Origin: Acidovorax sp. sif1233
Lineage (GTDB): Bacteria > Pseudomonadota > Gammaproteobacteria > Burkholderiales > Burkholderiaceae_C
Direction: 5' to 3'
NCBI RefSeq assembly: GCF_019218755.1
Contig: NZ_JAHUWZ010000001.1
Coordinates: forward strand, 992,001-1,056,000
Length of the DNA: 64,000 nucleotides
The position numbers and the translations under genes were made by a program. Positions 37,920 to 48,547 of the stretch are shown piece by piece. The notes beneath the pieces are model-generated. The model was not told the origin of the DNA and did not search any database. It saw only the letters and a list, made by a program, of their open reading frames with translations. Within the stretch, counting starts at the first letter, position 1. The number at the start of each line of letters is the position of its first letter.

Positions 37920-39248
37920 ATGGACAAGCCGATGCTCGACGATGTGGGCCTGTGGGTGCAGTCCTTCCTCAGCCCGACGGTGCTGGTGGAGCTGGCGGCC
38001 TTGGCGGGGTGCGTCGCCCTGGCCTGGGGCCTGGTCTCGCTGCTGCAGCGGGGCCTGCACCGGGGCGATCCACGCTCCATTCTGTTTGGCACCCGCATCG
38101 TGGATGGCGCGCTGTTTCCGCTGGTGCTGCTGAGCCTGGCCTATGTGGCGCGCACGCTGCTGCACCACTGGGTGGCGCTGGCCGCCTTCAAGCTGGCGAT
38201 CCCGGTGCTGGTGGCGCTGGTGGTGATCCGCATTGGCGTGAAGGTGCTGCAGGTGGCATACCCGGACGCTGCCTGGGTGCGGCCCATCGAACGCTCCATC
38301 TCCTGGCTGGCCTGGCTGGGCATGGTGCTCTGGGTCACGGGACTGCTGCCGCTGGTGCTGGAGGAGCTGGACCAGATCCACTGGAAGGTAGGGGGCGCGA
38401 CGCTGTCGGTGCGCACCATCATCGAAGGCGCGCTGACCGCCGGTGCGGTGCTGCTCATCGCGCTGTGGATCTCCGCCGCCATCGAGTCGCGCCTTCTGCG
38501 CTCGGCCACGGGGGCGGAACTGTCGCTGCGCAAGGCGGTGAGCAATGCCGTGCGGGCGCTGTTGATCTTCGTCGGGCTCATCATGGCGCTGTCGGCCGTG
38601 GGCATCGACCTGACGGCGCTGTCGGTGCTGGGTGGTGCCGTGGGCGTGGGCATCGGCTTTGGCCTGCAGAAGCTGGCGTCCAACTACGTGAGCGGGTTCG
38701 TCATCCTGGCCGAGCGCAGCATGCGCATCGGCGACAACGTGCGCGTCGACAATTTCGAAGGCCGCATCACCAACATCAATGCGCGCTACACCGTGGTGCG
38801 TTCGTCCACGGGGCGCGAGTCCATCGTGCCCAATGAAATGCTGATCACCCAGCGGGTGGAAAACCTGTCATTGGCCGACCCCCGCGTGTGGCTGTCGACC
38901 GTGGTGAGCGTGGCCTACGAAAGCGATGTGGACCTGGTGACCCGGCTTCTCGCGGACGCCGCGCTGGCCAGCAGCCGGGTGCTGCGCGATCCCGCCCCCA
39001 GCGTGGCCCTCTCGGCGTTTGGGGCCGACGGGCTGGAGTTCACGGTCGGCTTCTGGATCGCCGACCCCGAGAACGGCTCACTGGGCCTGCGCTCGGAGAT
39101 CAACCGCGCCATCCTGAGCGCCTTGCGCGCCCACCAGATCGAGATTCCCTACCCCCAGCGGGTCATGCACGTGCAGGTCGAAGGGGGGCTGGCGGCGGCT
39201 CTGTCACCCGGCGCGCCAGCGGCGCCTGGGGCTGCCACCGCGCGGTGA
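37920..39248 (+). CDS. MscS-family mechanosensitive ion channel
   Basis: Inner-membrane channel opening under hypo-osmotic tension; 442 residues, larger than MscS (286). Several N-terminal membrane helices precede the pore helix (LTALSVLGGAVGVGIGFGLQ) and the beta domain (LAERSMRIGDNVRVDNFEGR, ESIVPNEMLIT). The C-terminal alpha/beta domain ends IPYPQRVMHVQ. An Ala/Pro tail follows. GAGG lies 8 bases before ATG. It probably shares a transcript with the crotonase gene. Confidence 0.92.
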   Translation: MDKPMLDDVGLWVQSFLSPTVLVELAALAGCVALAWGLVSLLQRGLHRGDPRSILFGTRIVDGALFPLVLLSLAYVARTLLHHWVALAAFKLAIPVLVALVVIRIGVKVLQVAYPDAAWVRPIERSISWLAWLGMVLWVTGLLPLVLEELDQIHWKVGGATLSVRTIIEGALTAGAVLLIALWISAAIESRLLRSATGAELSLRKAVSNAVRALLIFVGLIMALSAVGIDLTALSVLGGAVGVGIGFGLQKLASNYVSGFVILAERSMRIGDNVRVDNFEGRITNINARYTVVRSSTGRESIVPNEMLITQRVENLSLADPRVWLSTVVSVAYESDVDLVTRLLADAALASSRVLRDPAPSVALSAFGADGLEFTVGFWIADPENGSLGLRSEINRAILSALRAHQIEIPYPQRVMHVQVEGGLAAALSPGAPAAPGAATAR

Positions 39249-39297
39249 CCGGGCCCCGGGGGCCGCGAACGGGGGTGCCGCATGCGACAGCAGACTC

Positions 39298-39354
39298 TAG
39301 ACAGGCGCCCGGTGCACTCGCCTATAATCGACAAAAAGCACGATCGTTCTTTTT
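39298..39354 (+). promoter_or_regulatory. Candidate promoter with 22-bp palindrome upstream of etfB
   Basis: TAGACA (39298-39303), 19 bases, then TATAAT (39323-39328). Directly after it, at 39333-39354, AAAAAG-C-ACGATCGT-T-CTTTTT is an inverted repeat of 22 bp with one mismatched pair. The palindrome would overlap the transcription start, the position of a repressor site. Such a dyad suggests a TetR-type regulator of fatty-acid or acyl-CoA metabolism; the regulator is not identified. Confidence 0.55.
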
Positions 39355-39396
39355 TTGGAATCGTGAGGTCTGTGTTCCGGCCCCGTAGCGCTTTCG

Positions 39397-39438
39397 TTGC
39401 AGTGCGGCATAGAATGTTCTAGTTTACGTAAACGTCAA
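39397..39438 (+). promoter_or_regulatory. Second candidate etfB promoter with LiuR-like site
   Basis: TTGCAG (39397), 17 bases, TAGTTT (39420). Overlapping the -10 is TTTACGTAAACGTCAA (39423-39438). From memory this resembles the operator described for LiuR, the MerR-type regulator of branched-chain amino acid and fatty-acid degradation in proteobacteria; this match is not verified. It is 30 bases before the etfB start. Confidence 0.5.
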
Positions 39439-39468
39439 TTCAACCAACTCTATCTAGGAGCCGCAGCA

Positions 39469-40218
39469 ATGAAGGTCTTGGTCCCTGTCAAGCGCGTGGT
39501 GGACTACAACGTGAAGGTCCGCGTGAAGTCGGACAACACGGGTGTGGACATCGCCAACGTGAAGATGAGCATGAACCCCTTTGACGAAATCGCCGTCGAA
39601 GAGGCCGTGCGCCTGAAAGAAAAAGGCCTGGTGACCGAAGTCATCGCTGTCTCGTGTGGCGTGGCCCAGTGCCAGGAAACCCTGCGCACCGCCATGGCCA
39701 TCGGCGCCGACCGCGCCATCCTGGTGGAAACCGACGTCGAGTTGCAGCCTCTCGCCGTGGCCAAGATCCTGAAGGCCCTGGTGGACAAGGAGCAGCCCGG
39801 CCTTGTGATCCTGGGCAAGCAAGCCATCGACGACGACGCCAACCAGACCGGCCAGATGCTGGCGGCCCTGGCCGACCTGCCCCAGGCGACCTTCGCCAGC
39901 AAGGTCGAGCTGTCGGCCGACAAGGTCAGCGTGACGCGTGAAGTGGACGGCGGCCTGGAAACCCTGGCCTTGACCCTTCCAGCGGTCATCACGACCGACC
40001 TGCGCCTGAACGAGCCCCGCTACGTCACCTTGCCCAACATCATGAAGGCCAAGAAGAAGCAGCTCGATACCGTCAAGCCCGAAGACCTCGGCGTGGACGT
40101 GGCTCCGCGCCTGAAGACCCTGAAGGTCACCGAGCCCGCCAAGCGTGGCGCGGGCGTGAAGGTGGCCGACGTGGCCGCCCTGGTCGAGAAACTCAAGAAC
40201 GAAGCGAAGGTGATCTAA
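39469..40218 (+). CDS. etfB: Electron transfer flavoprotein subunit beta
   Basis: AMP-binding subunit of ETF, which carries electrons from acyl-CoA dehydrogenases to the quinone pool via ETF:ubiquinone oxidoreductase. 249 residues. [56 protein letters not shown] and the ETF-beta signature [23 protein letters not shown] at 39469 has AGGAG 8 bases upstream. Immediately followed by etfA. Confidence 0.97.
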   Translation: MKVLVPVKRVVDYNVKVRVKSDNTGVDIANVKMSMNPFDEIAVEEAVRLKEKGLVTEVIAVSCGVAQCQETLRTAMAIGADRAILVETDVELQPLAVAKILKALVDKEQPGLVILGKQAIDDDANQTGQMLAALADLPQATFASKVELSADKVSVTREVDGGLETLALTLPAVITTDLRLNEPRYVTLPNIMKAKKKQLDTVKPEDLGVDVAPRLKTLKVTEPAKRGAGVKVADVAALVEKLKNEAKVI

Positions 40219-41151
40219 ATGTCGGTACTCGTTATTGCTGAACACGACAACGCGTCCATCAAGGGCGCCACCCTGAACACCGTGACCGCCGCCGTGGCCT
40301 GCGGTGGCGACGTGCACGTGCTGGTCGCCGGCCACAATGCAGGCGCTGCCGCTGCCGCCGCGGGCCAGATCGCTGGCGTCGCCAAGGTCATCCATGCTGA
40401 CGCGCCCGGCCTGGAACACGGCCTGGCAGAAAACGTCGCCGCGCAAGTCCTGGCCATCGCCTCGAACTACAGCCACATCCTGTTCCCCGCCACCGCCAGC
40501 GGCAAGAACGTGGCGCCCCGCGTGGCCGCCAAGCTCGACGTGGCCCAGATCAGCGACATCACCAAGGTGGTCGCCGCCGACACCTTCGAGCGCCCCATCT
40601 ACGCGGGCAACGCCATCGCCACCGTGCAAAGCGCCGACAGCGTGAAGATCATCACCGTGCGCACCACCGGCTTTGACGCCGCAGCCGCCACCGGTGGCTC
40701 GGCCGCCGTCGAAACCGCTGCTGCTACCGCTGATGCAGGCAAGAGCAGCTTCGTGGGCAGCGAGATCGCCAAGAGCGACCGCCCCGAACTGACCGCCGCC
40801 AAGATCATCGTCTCCGGTGGCCGGGCGCTGGGCAGCAAGGAAAAGTTCGACGAAGTGATGACCCCGCTGGCCGACAAGCTGGGTGCCGCCCTGGGCGCCA
40901 GCCGCGCCGCGGTGGACGCCGGCTACGCCCCCAACGACTGGCAAGTGGGCCAGACCGGCAAGATCGTGGCGCCGCAGCTGTACATCGCCGCCGGCATCTC
41001 GGGCGCCATCCAGCATTTGGCGGGCATGAAGGACTCCAAGGTGATCGTGGCGATCAACAAGGACCCCGAGGCACCGATCTTCAGCGTGGCCGACTACGGC
41101 CTGGAAGCCGACCTGTTCACGGCCGTGCCAGAGCTGGTCAAGGCCCTGTAA
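40219..41151 (+). CDS. etfA: Electron transfer flavoprotein subunit alpha
   Basis: FAD-binding subunit of ETF, 310 residues. The N-terminus [20 protein letters not shown] and the C-terminal FAD domain ([58 protein letters not shown]) are complete. Its ATG follows the etfB TAA with no gap. A short terminator follows the gene. Confidence 0.97.
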   Translation: MSVLVIAEHDNASIKGATLNTVTAAVACGGDVHVLVAGHNAGAAAAAAGQIAGVAKVIHADAPGLEHGLAENVAAQVLAIASNYSHILFPATASGKNVAPRVAAKLDVAQISDITKVVAADTFERPIYAGNAIATVQSADSVKIITVRTTGFDAAAATGGSAAVETAAATADAGKSSFVGSEIAKSDRPELTAAKIIVSGGRALGSKEKFDEVMTPLADKLGAALGASRAAVDAGYAPNDWQVGQTGKIVAPQLYIAAGISGAIQHLAGMKDSKVIVAINKDPEAPIFSVADYGLEADLFTAVPELVKAL

Positions 41152-41170
41152 GAACGCCACCGTGCACACA

Positions 41171-41198
41171 AAGGCATCGCTCGCGATGCCTTTTTTTT
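41171..41198 (+). terminator. Intrinsic terminator between etfA and the acyl-CoA dehydrogenase gene
   Basis: AAGGCATCG-ctcg-CGATGCC followed by TTTTTTTT. Because the acyl-CoA dehydrogenase gene begins only 24 bases later, it probably reduces rather than abolishes read-through, or that gene is transcribed by partial read-through. Confidence 0.88.
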
Positions 41199-41221
41199 GA
41201 CGAAATTCCCCGGAGACACCC

Positions 41222-43012
41222 ATGAGCTACACCGCCCCCCTCAAGGACATGCTGTTCGCCATCGAGCACCTGGCCAACATTGAACAGATCGCGCAGATCC
41301 CCGGCTTTGAAGACGCAGGCCTGGACACGGCCGCCGCCGTGTTGGAAGAGTGCGCCAAGTTCAACGAAGGGGTGCTGTCTCCGCTCAATTTCGAAGGCGA
41401 CAAGAACCCGTCGAGCTGGAAAGACGGTGTCGTCACCACCACCCCCGGCTTCAAGGAAGCCTTCCGCCAGTACGGCGAAGGCGGCTGGCAGGGGTTGCAG
41501 CATCCGGCCGACTTTGGCGGCCAGGGCCTGCCCAAGACCATCGGCGCGGCCTGCATCGAGATGACCAATAGCGCCAACATGAGCTTCGCGCTGTGCCCGC
41601 TGCTCACCGACGGCGCCATCGAGGCGCTGCTCACGGCCGGCAGTGACGAGCTCAAGGCCACGTACCTGGAAAAGCTGGTGACGGGCGAATGGACCGGCAC
41701 CATGAACCTGACCGAACCCCAGGCGGGCTCGGACCTGGCCCTGGTGCGCACGCGTGCCGAACCCCAGCCCGACGGCACCTACAAGATCTTCGGCACCAAG
41801 ATCTTCATCACCTATGGTGAACACGACATGGCCGAGAACATCGTGCACCTGGTGCTGGCACGGGTGGCGGGCGCGCCCGATGGCGTGAAGGGCATCAGCC
41901 TGTTCGTGGTGCCCAAATTCATGGTCAACCAGGACGGCAGCCTGGGCGCGCGCAACGACGCCCATTGCGTGAGCATCGAGCACAAGCTGGGCATCAAGGC
42001 ATCGCCCACGGCGGTGCTGCAGTTCGGCGACCACGGCGGCGCCGTGGGCTACCTGGTGGGGCAGGAAAACCGGGGCCTCGAATACATGTTCATCATGATG
42101 AACGCAGCCCGCTACGCCGTGGGCATGCAGGGCATCGCGATCTCCGAGCGCGCCTACCAGAAGGCCGTGCAGTACGCCAAGGACCGCGTGCAAAGCCGCC
42201 CCGTGGACGGCAGCATCAACGCCAGCGCCGCCATCATTCACCATCCCGATGTGAAGCGCATGCTCATGACCATGCGCGCCACCGTGGAGGGCTGCCGCGC
42301 CATGGCCACGGTGGCGGCTGCTGCGTTCGATGCCGCCCACCACCACCCCGATGCCGAGACGCGCAAGCAGAACCAGGCCTTCTACGAATTCATGGTGCCG
42401 CTGGTCAAGGGCTACAGCACCGAGACCAGCCTGGAGGTGACCAGCCTGGGCGTGCAAGTGCATGGCGGCATGGGTTTCATCGAAGAAACCGGCGCGGCGC
42501 AGTACTACCGCGACGCCAAGATCCTGACCATCTACGAAGGCACCACCGCCATCCAGGCGAATGACCTCGTGGGCCGCAAGACGGCACGCGATGGGGGCCA
42601 GGTGGCCAAGGGCATCGCCGCGCAGATCGAGACCACCGAAGGCGAGCTGCTGGCCAGCGGCACCCCGGCCGCACTGGCCGTGGCCAGGCGCCTGACGGCC
42701 GCGCGCAAGGCGCTGCTCGACGTGATCGACTTCGTGGCCGGTGGCACCAAGGCCCAGCCCAACGCCGTGTTCGCGGGCAGCGTGCCCTACCTGATGCTGG
42801 CAGGCAACGTGGTGGCGGGCTGGCAGCTGGCGCGCAGCCTGCTGGTGGCACAGGACCTGTTGCACAAGGGACAGGACGCAGCCTTCATGCGCGCAAAAAT
42901 CACCACGGCCCAGTTCTATGCCGAGCACATCCTGGTGAAGGCACCGGGGCTGCGCGACAGCATCGTGGACGGCGCCGCCAGCGTGACCGAACTGGCGCTG
43001 GACGCCTTTTGA
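41222..43012 (+). CDS. Acyl-CoA dehydrogenase, large (about 600-residue) type
   Basis: FAD-dependent acyl-CoA oxidation; 596 residues. Core: MNLTEPQAGSDLALVRTRAE, KIFITYGEHDMAENIVHLVL, catalytic Glu439 in ILTIYEGTTAIQANDLVGRK, and VTSLGVQVHGGMGFIEETGA. The extra C-terminal domain of about 130 residues (from KGIAAQIETTEGE) is typical of the DmdC/long-chain class. ETF genes directly upstream provide its electron acceptor. Chain-length specificity cannot be read from sequence. CGGAG lies before ATG. Confidence 0.93.
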   Translation: MSYTAPLKDMLFAIEHLANIEQIAQIPGFEDAGLDTAAAVLEECAKFNEGVLSPLNFEGDKNPSSWKDGVVTTTPGFKEAFRQYGEGGWQGLQHPADFGGQGLPKTIGAACIEMTNSANMSFALCPLLTDGAIEALLTAGSDELKATYLEKLVTGEWTGTMNLTEPQAGSDLALVRTRAEPQPDGTYKIFGTKIFITYGEHDMAENIVHLVLARVAGAPDGVKGISLFVVPKFMVNQDGSLGARNDAHCVSIEHKLGIKASPTAVLQFGDHGGAVGYLVGQENRGLEYMFIMMNAARYAVGMQGIAISERAYQKAVQYAKDRVQSRPVDGSINASAAIIHHPDVKRMLMTMRATVEGCRAMATVAAAAFDAAHHHPDAETRKQNQAFYEFMVPLVKGYSTETSLEVTSLGVQVHGGMGFIEETGAAQYYRDAKILTIYEGTTAIQANDLVGRKTARDGGQVAKGIAAQIETTEGELLASGTPAALAVARRLTAARKALLDVIDFVAGGTKAQPNAVFAGSVPYLMLAGNVVAGWQLARSLLVAQDLLHKGQDAAFMRAKITTAQFYAEHILVKAPGLRDSIVDGAASVTELALDAF

Positions 43013-43062
43013 AGGTTGAGCGTGTTGTGAGGAGACTGACTGCCCGCAGAGCGGGCAGCTCA

Positions 43063-43127
43063 TTGATATAAAAATGATAGCTGCTAGCGCTTGATGAATA
43101 AGCGCTAGAGCCCTATTTCATCCAAAA
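43063..43127. repeat. Dispersed AGCGCTTG-type repeat
   Basis: GATATAAAAATGATAGCTGC, TAGCGCTTGATGAATAAGCG, CTAGAGCCCTATTTCATCC: the clearest full copy, with the inverted repeat AGCGCTT-gatgaat-AAGCGCT. Just before it a small hairpin TGCCCGC-aga-GCGGGCA (43041-43057) has no T-tract. It separates the acyl-CoA dehydrogenase and nitronate monooxygenase genes. Confidence 0.78.
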
Positions 43128-43149
43128 ACCTGTTCAGGAAGTTGTTGCC

Positions 43150-44103
43150 ATGTCCAAACTGCCTCCCGTGTTGCAAAACCTGTCGCTCCCCGTCATCGGC
43201 TCGCCGCTGTTCATCATCAGCAACCCCAAGCTCGTGATCGAGCAGTGCAAGGCGGGTGTGGTGGGCTCCATGCCCGCGCTCAATGCCCGCCCCGCCGAAC
43301 TGCTCGATGAATGGCTGGCCGAGATCACCGAGACCCTGGCGGCCTACAACAAGGCCCATCCCGACAAGCCCGCCGCGCCCTTCGCCATCAACCAGATCGT
43401 GCACAAGAGCAATGACCGGCTGGAGCACGACATGCAGGTGTGCGCCAAGTACAAGGTGCCGATCATCATCACCAGCCTGGGAGCGCGCGAGGACGTGAAC
43501 CAGGCCGTGCACGCCTGGGGCGGCGTGGTGCTGCACGACATCATCAACAACAAGTTTGCGCACAAGGCGATTGAAAAGGGCGCCGACGGCCTGATCGCCG
43601 TGGCCGCCGGTGCGGGTGGCCATGCGGGCGTGAAGAGCCCGTTTGCGCTGATCCAGGAGATCCGCCAGTGGTTCGACGGCCCCATCGCGCTCAGCGGCTC
43701 CATCGCCAGCGGCGACGCGGTGCTGGCGGCGCAGGCCATGGGCGCGGACTTCGGCTACATCGGCTCGGCCTTCATCGCCACGCACGAGGCCCGCGCCAGC
43801 GATGACTACAAGATGGCCATCGTGGAAGGCAGCTCGGACGACATCGTCTACAGCAACCTGTTCACCGGCGTGCACGGCAACTACCTGGCGCCGTCGATCC
43901 GCGCGGCGGGCATGGACCCCGACAACCTGCCCGAATCGGACCCGAGCAAGATGAACTTCGGCGGCGACGCGAAGAAGGCCTGGAAGGACATCTGGGGCTG
44001 CGGCCAGGGCATTGGCGCGATCAATGCGGTGACCAGCACCGCCGAGCTGGTGGCCCGGCTGCGCGCGGAGTACGAGGCTGCCCGGGCGCGCCTGAAGCTC
44101 TGA
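43150..44103 (+). CDS. Nitronate monooxygenase (2-nitropropane dioxygenase family)
   Basis: FMN-dependent oxidation of alkyl nitronates; 317 residues. PVIGSPLFIISNPKLVIEQC, VGSMPALNARPAELLDEWLA, AAGAGGHAGVKSPFALIQEI (conserved His-containing loop), ALSGSIASGDAVLAAQAMGA, GYIGSAFIATHEA. Class II-like short form. AGGA lies 9 bases before ATG. Physiological role may be detoxification of propionate 3-nitronate; no partner gene is obvious. Confidence 0.9.
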   Translation: MSKLPPVLQNLSLPVIGSPLFIISNPKLVIEQCKAGVVGSMPALNARPAELLDEWLAEITETLAAYNKAHPDKPAAPFAINQIVHKSNDRLEHDMQVCAKYKVPIIITSLGAREDVNQAVHAWGGVVLHDIINNKFAHKAIEKGADGLIAVAAGAGGHAGVKSPFALIQEIRQWFDGPIALSGSIASGDAVLAAQAMGADFGYIGSAFIATHEARASDDYKMAIVEGSSDDIVYSNLFTGVHGNYLAPSIRAAGMDPDNLPESDPSKMNFGGDAKKAWKDIWGCGQGIGAINAVTSTAELVARLRAEYEAARARLKL

Positions 44104-44313
44104 TCCCCGGCGAGGTCTGCCTTGTGCGCCCGCAGCGTGCCATGCGCTGCGGGCGCCGCCGTTTGTGCGGCCCCGTGGGGCGGGTGTGGGCTGGTCGCGA
44201 CAGGGCAAACCCCCAATGGACGGCAGCGCAGGCCGTGGACAATGATGATGATTAATAACCAGATGGGTGCCACATCGTGTGGCGCCGTCCGTCATCGTCG
44301 CGGGGAAGGTGCC

Positions 44314-45450
44314 ATGCTTCGTTCATGTTTGCTGGGGCTGATGCTGGCCCTCTGTGCCAGCCAGGGGGCGCACGCCCGCAATGAGGGCGTGACCGGCGAC
44401 GAGATCCGCCTGGGCGCGTCCGCCGTGCTCTCCGGGCCGCTCGGCGCTCAGACCGCGCAGTATGGGGAAGGGTCGCGGCTGATGTTCGACGCCGTGAACG
44501 CGCAGGGTGGCGTGCACGGCCGCATGATCCGCTACACCACGCTGGACGACGGCTTCGACACCCAGAAAGCCGTGGAGAACACGCGCCAGCTGCTGGAGAA
44601 CGACAAGGTCTTCATGATCTACAACAGCACGGGCACGGCGCAGACGGCGGCCATCCTGCCCCTGGTCAAGGAACACCGCACGCTGCTGTTCGGGCCGGTC
44701 ACGGGGGCCTCGGCGTTTCGGGAAACCTTGAATCCCTATGTCTTTCACGTGCGGGCCGGCTACGCCAGCGAGGCCGGCAAGATCGTCTCGCAGCTGCGCC
44801 ACCAGGGCATCAGCCGCGTGGCGGTGTTCTACCAGGACGACGGCCTGGGCAAGACGCTGCTGGCCGAGCTCAAGAAAGCCTCCGAGGAGGAAAAGCTCGC
44901 CTTCGTCGCCGAGATCAAGGTCGACCCCAAGCAGCCCGACTTCGCGGCCGCCGCGCAGGCCACCGACAAGGCACAGCCCCAGGCCGTCATCGTGGCGACG
45001 GCGGGCACCACGTTCACCAGCTACATCAAGGCGGTGCAGTCCACGGCGGCGCGGCCCGCGTACTACGGGTTTTCCGTGGCCAGCATGGACGTGATCCACC
45101 GCGAGCTCAAGGACAAGGCGCGCGGCATCATCCTGGCGCAGATCATGCCGTCGCTGCGCAGCACCACGGTGCCCGTGGTGGCCGAGTACCTGGCCCTTCT
45201 GCGCGCCAAGTCACCAAGCGCCCAGCCGTCGGCCTCGCAGTTCGAGGGCTTCGTGCACGCCCGGCTGCTGGTGGAGGGCCTGCGCCGCACCGGGCGCAAC
45301 CTGAGCACGGAGTCCTTCATCAAGACCATGGAGGATGCGGGCGATATCTCGTTCGGGCGCTTCAACGTCAAGTATTCGCCCAGGAGCCACAACGGCTCCA
45401 CCTATGTGGAGCTGGCCATCGTGGATGCCGAGGGCAGCTTGCGGTATTGA
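44314..45450 (+). CDS. Liv-type ABC substrate-binding protein (orphan)
   Basis: Periplasmic type I binding protein, 378 residues; signal MLRSCLLGLMLALCASQGAHA. Mature part: GDEIRLGASAVLSGPLGAQT, GGVHGRMIRYTTLDDGFDTQ, VAVFYQDDGLGKTLLAELKK, FEGFVHARLLVEGLRRTGRN. ATG at 44314 has GGGGAAGG 4 bases upstream. No permease or ATPase nearby; the ligand is unknown. It converges on cioB with a hairpin-rich GC gap. Confidence 0.86.
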   Translation: MLRSCLLGLMLALCASQGAHARNEGVTGDEIRLGASAVLSGPLGAQTAQYGEGSRLMFDAVNAQGGVHGRMIRYTTLDDGFDTQKAVENTRQLLENDKVFMIYNSTGTAQTAAILPLVKEHRTLLFGPVTGASAFRETLNPYVFHVRAGYASEAGKIVSQLRHQGISRVAVFYQDDGLGKTLLAELKKASEEEKLAFVAEIKVDPKQPDFAAAAQATDKAQPQAVIVATAGTTFTSYIKAVQSTAARPAYYGFSVASMDVIHRELKDKARGIILAQIMPSLRSTTVPVVAEYLALLRAKSPSAQPSASQFEGFVHARLLVEGLRRTGRNLSTESFIKTMEDAGDISFGRFNVKYSPRSHNGSTYVELAIVDAEGSLRY

Positions 45451-45456
45451 TCCCAT

Positions 45457-45544
45457 ATCTAGGGCGCAGCGCGCCCGCCTCCAGGGGGAAGCCGCCCGTG
45501 CTGCGGGCGGGCCACGGCGCCCTGGCAGCGGGCCTGGGCGCGTG
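45457..45544. repeat. Hairpin-rich convergent intergenic segment
   Basis: Contains CCGCCCG-tgctg-CGGGCGG and GGCGCAGCGCGCC inverted repeats, and CCTCCAGGGGGAAGCCGCCC, resembling a variant of the GC-rich 3'-end family. It lies between two convergent stop codons. No T-tract. Confidence 0.45.
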
Positions 45545-46552
45545 TCACAGCCCGTAGGTCAGCTCCCGCGCCTTGCCCCAGAACACCCGGTACATGAAGA
45601 CCGTGTAGACGATGATGGCCGGCAGCGTGATGGCCACCCCGATGCCGATCACCGCGAGGGACTCCGGCGCGCTGGCGGCTTGCCACACCGTGAGGCGGTC
45701 GATCACGATGTACGGATAGATGCTGTAGGCCAGCCCGAAAAAGGCCAGCACGAAGATCAGCACCGTGGCCGCGAACACGATCCAGCCATAGCCCGCCTCG
45801 ACCACGCGAGGCGTGGCCAGCACGTGGCGGATGGCGAAGAAGGCGGCCACGCAGGCCAGCGGTATCGGCAGCAGGGCGAACAGTTCGGGCAGCACGAACC
45901 ACTTGGCGAACACCGTGTGGCTGACCAGCGGCGTGGCCAGCGAGATGCCCATGAGCGCAAACCCCATGGGCCACAGGGCCCCCTGGCCCCAGCGGGCAGC
46001 CTTGCGCTGCAATGCGCCGTCGGTTTTCATGAGAAGCCAGCCGGCGCCGAGCATGGCGTAGGCCGCGGGCAGGGTGATGGCGATGCCCGTGGAAAACAGC
46101 AGGCCCCAGGTGTCGTTCTGGAAGCCGGTGACATAGGCGCCCAGCATCCAGCCCTGGGCCAGGGTGGTGACCAGCGAGCCCGCGGCAAACAGGCGGTTCC
46201 AGGCCGTCTTGTGCGAATCGCGGGCCTTCACGCGGAAGTCGAACGCCACCCCCCGCAGGATCAGGCCCACCAGCATCACGGCCACGGGCAGGTACAGGGC
46301 GGACAGCACCACGCCGTGGGCCATCGGAAAGCAGATCAGCAGCACGCCCACCCCCAGCACCAGCCAGGTTTCATTGGCGTCCCAGAACGGGCCGATGCTC
46401 GACACCATGACGTCCTTTTCCGCATCGCTCGCGAAGGGCAGCAGGATGCCCACCCCGAGGTCATAGCCGTCCAGGATCACGTAGGCGAGCAGCGCCAGGC
46501 CCATGATGGCCATGAACGCCAGGGGCAGGGTGTGGGCCAGGGTCATTTCCAT
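45545..46552 (-). CDS. cioB: Cytochrome bd-type quinol oxidase subunit II (CioB/CydB)
   Basis: Membrane subunit of the bd-type oxidase, 335 residues with about eight helices. Markers: AYVILDGYDLGVGILLPF, FWDANETWLVLGVGVLL, FPMAHGVVLSALYLPV, and WGLLFSTGIAITLPAAYAML. Length and sequence are closer to cyanide-insensitive oxidase CioB than to E. coli CydB (379). It lies 10 bases after cioA in the operon. No CydX-like small gene was recognised after it. Confidence 0.92.
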   Translation of the reverse strand: MEMTLAHTLPLAFMAIMGLALLAYVILDGYDLGVGILLPFASDAEKDVMVSSIGPFWDANETWLVLGVGVLLICFPMAHGVVLSALYLPVAVMLVGLILRGVAFDFRVKARDSHKTAWNRLFAAGSLVTTLAQGWMLGAYVTGFQNDTWGLLFSTGIAITLPAAYAMLGAGWLLMKTDGALQRKAARWGQGALWPMGFALMGISLATPLVSHTVFAKWFVLPELFALLPIPLACVAAFFAIRHVLATPRVVEAGYGWIVFAATVLIFVLAFFGLAYSIYPYIVIDRLTVWQAASAPESLAVIGIGVAITLPAIIVYTVFMYRVFWGKARELTYGL

Positions 46553-46562
46553 GGTGTCCTCC

Positions 46563-47930
<1,368 letters not shown>

Positions 47931-47934
47931 GGTT

Positions 47935-48528
47935 TCAGGCTTCCTGGTGGTTGCTCTTGCCCTTGGCGGGGCCGCCCTTGCCGGTCAGCCGGTCCTTGAA
48001 TTCGAGCACGCGGGTGACGGCGGTGCCCATGCCCATGAGCTGCATCGCCGTCTCGGGCGCGAGGCGCTGCACGTCGTCGAACCAGGTCATGAGCCGGTCG
48101 ATCAGTTCGTGCATGTCGCGCATGCGCTCCTGGGCATGGCGCTCTTCGTCCGATCCGGGCTCCTCGAGCAGCGCCATGCGCAGCATCGACAGCGTGGGCT
48201 CGATCTCGCGGCGGCGGCGCTCCTCGGCCAGCACGCGAAAAATCTCCCACACGTCCTTGGGCGCCTCGAAGTACTCGCGCCGGTCGCCGGGCTGGTGGCT
48301 CAGCTTGACCAGGCGCCAGGCCTGCAGCTCCTTGAGGCCCATGCTCACGTTGGAGCGCGAGAACTCCAGCGTCTCGGCGATCTCGTCCGCGTTGAGCGGG
48401 CGCGGCGACAGGAAGATGAGCGCATACATCTGGCCCACGGTGCGGTTGATCCCCCACCGGCTGCCCATCTCGCCAAAGTGGGCGACGAACTGGCGGTTCA
48501 GGGGTGGCAGATGATTGATGTAGGTCAT
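47935..48528 (-). CDS. GbsR/MarR-family transcriptional regulator of the bd oxidase operon
   Basis: Winged-helix regulator, 197 residues from ATG at 48528. GbsR-type features: MGSRWGINRTVGQMYALIFL, ADEIAETLEFSRSNVSMGLK (recognition helix), and WRLVKLSHQPGDRREYFEAP, followed by a helical dimerisation region. The upstream open frame to 48636 passes through the palindromic operator and has no ribosome-site support. It is the first gene of the operon with cioAB and is probably autoregulated through the 38-bp operator 20 bases upstream. The signal is unknown. Confidence 0.88.
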   Translation of the reverse strand: MTYINHLPPLNRQFVAHFGEMGSRWGINRTVGQMYALIFLSPRPLNADEIAETLEFSRSNVSMGLKELQAWRLVKLSHQPGDRREYFEAPKDVWEIFRVLAEERRRREIEPTLSMLRMALLEEPGSDEERHAQERMRDMHELIDRLMTWFDDVQRLAPETAMQLMGMGTAVTRVLEFKDRLTGKGGPAKGKSNHQEA

Positions 48529-48547
48529 GGACACCGATTGTGCCTCA

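Noticed and set aside
39333-39356. Palindrome before etfB read as a terminator of the MscS gene because of its T-run
   Set aside because: There is no loop: the dyad is continuous through ACGATCGT, and its position just after a TATAAT element fits an operator better. A terminator role is not excluded.
43041-43057. Hairpin TGCCCGC-aga-GCGGGCA as terminator of the acyl-CoA dehydrogenase gene
   Set aside because: No T-tract follows; kept only as a note within the repeat entry.
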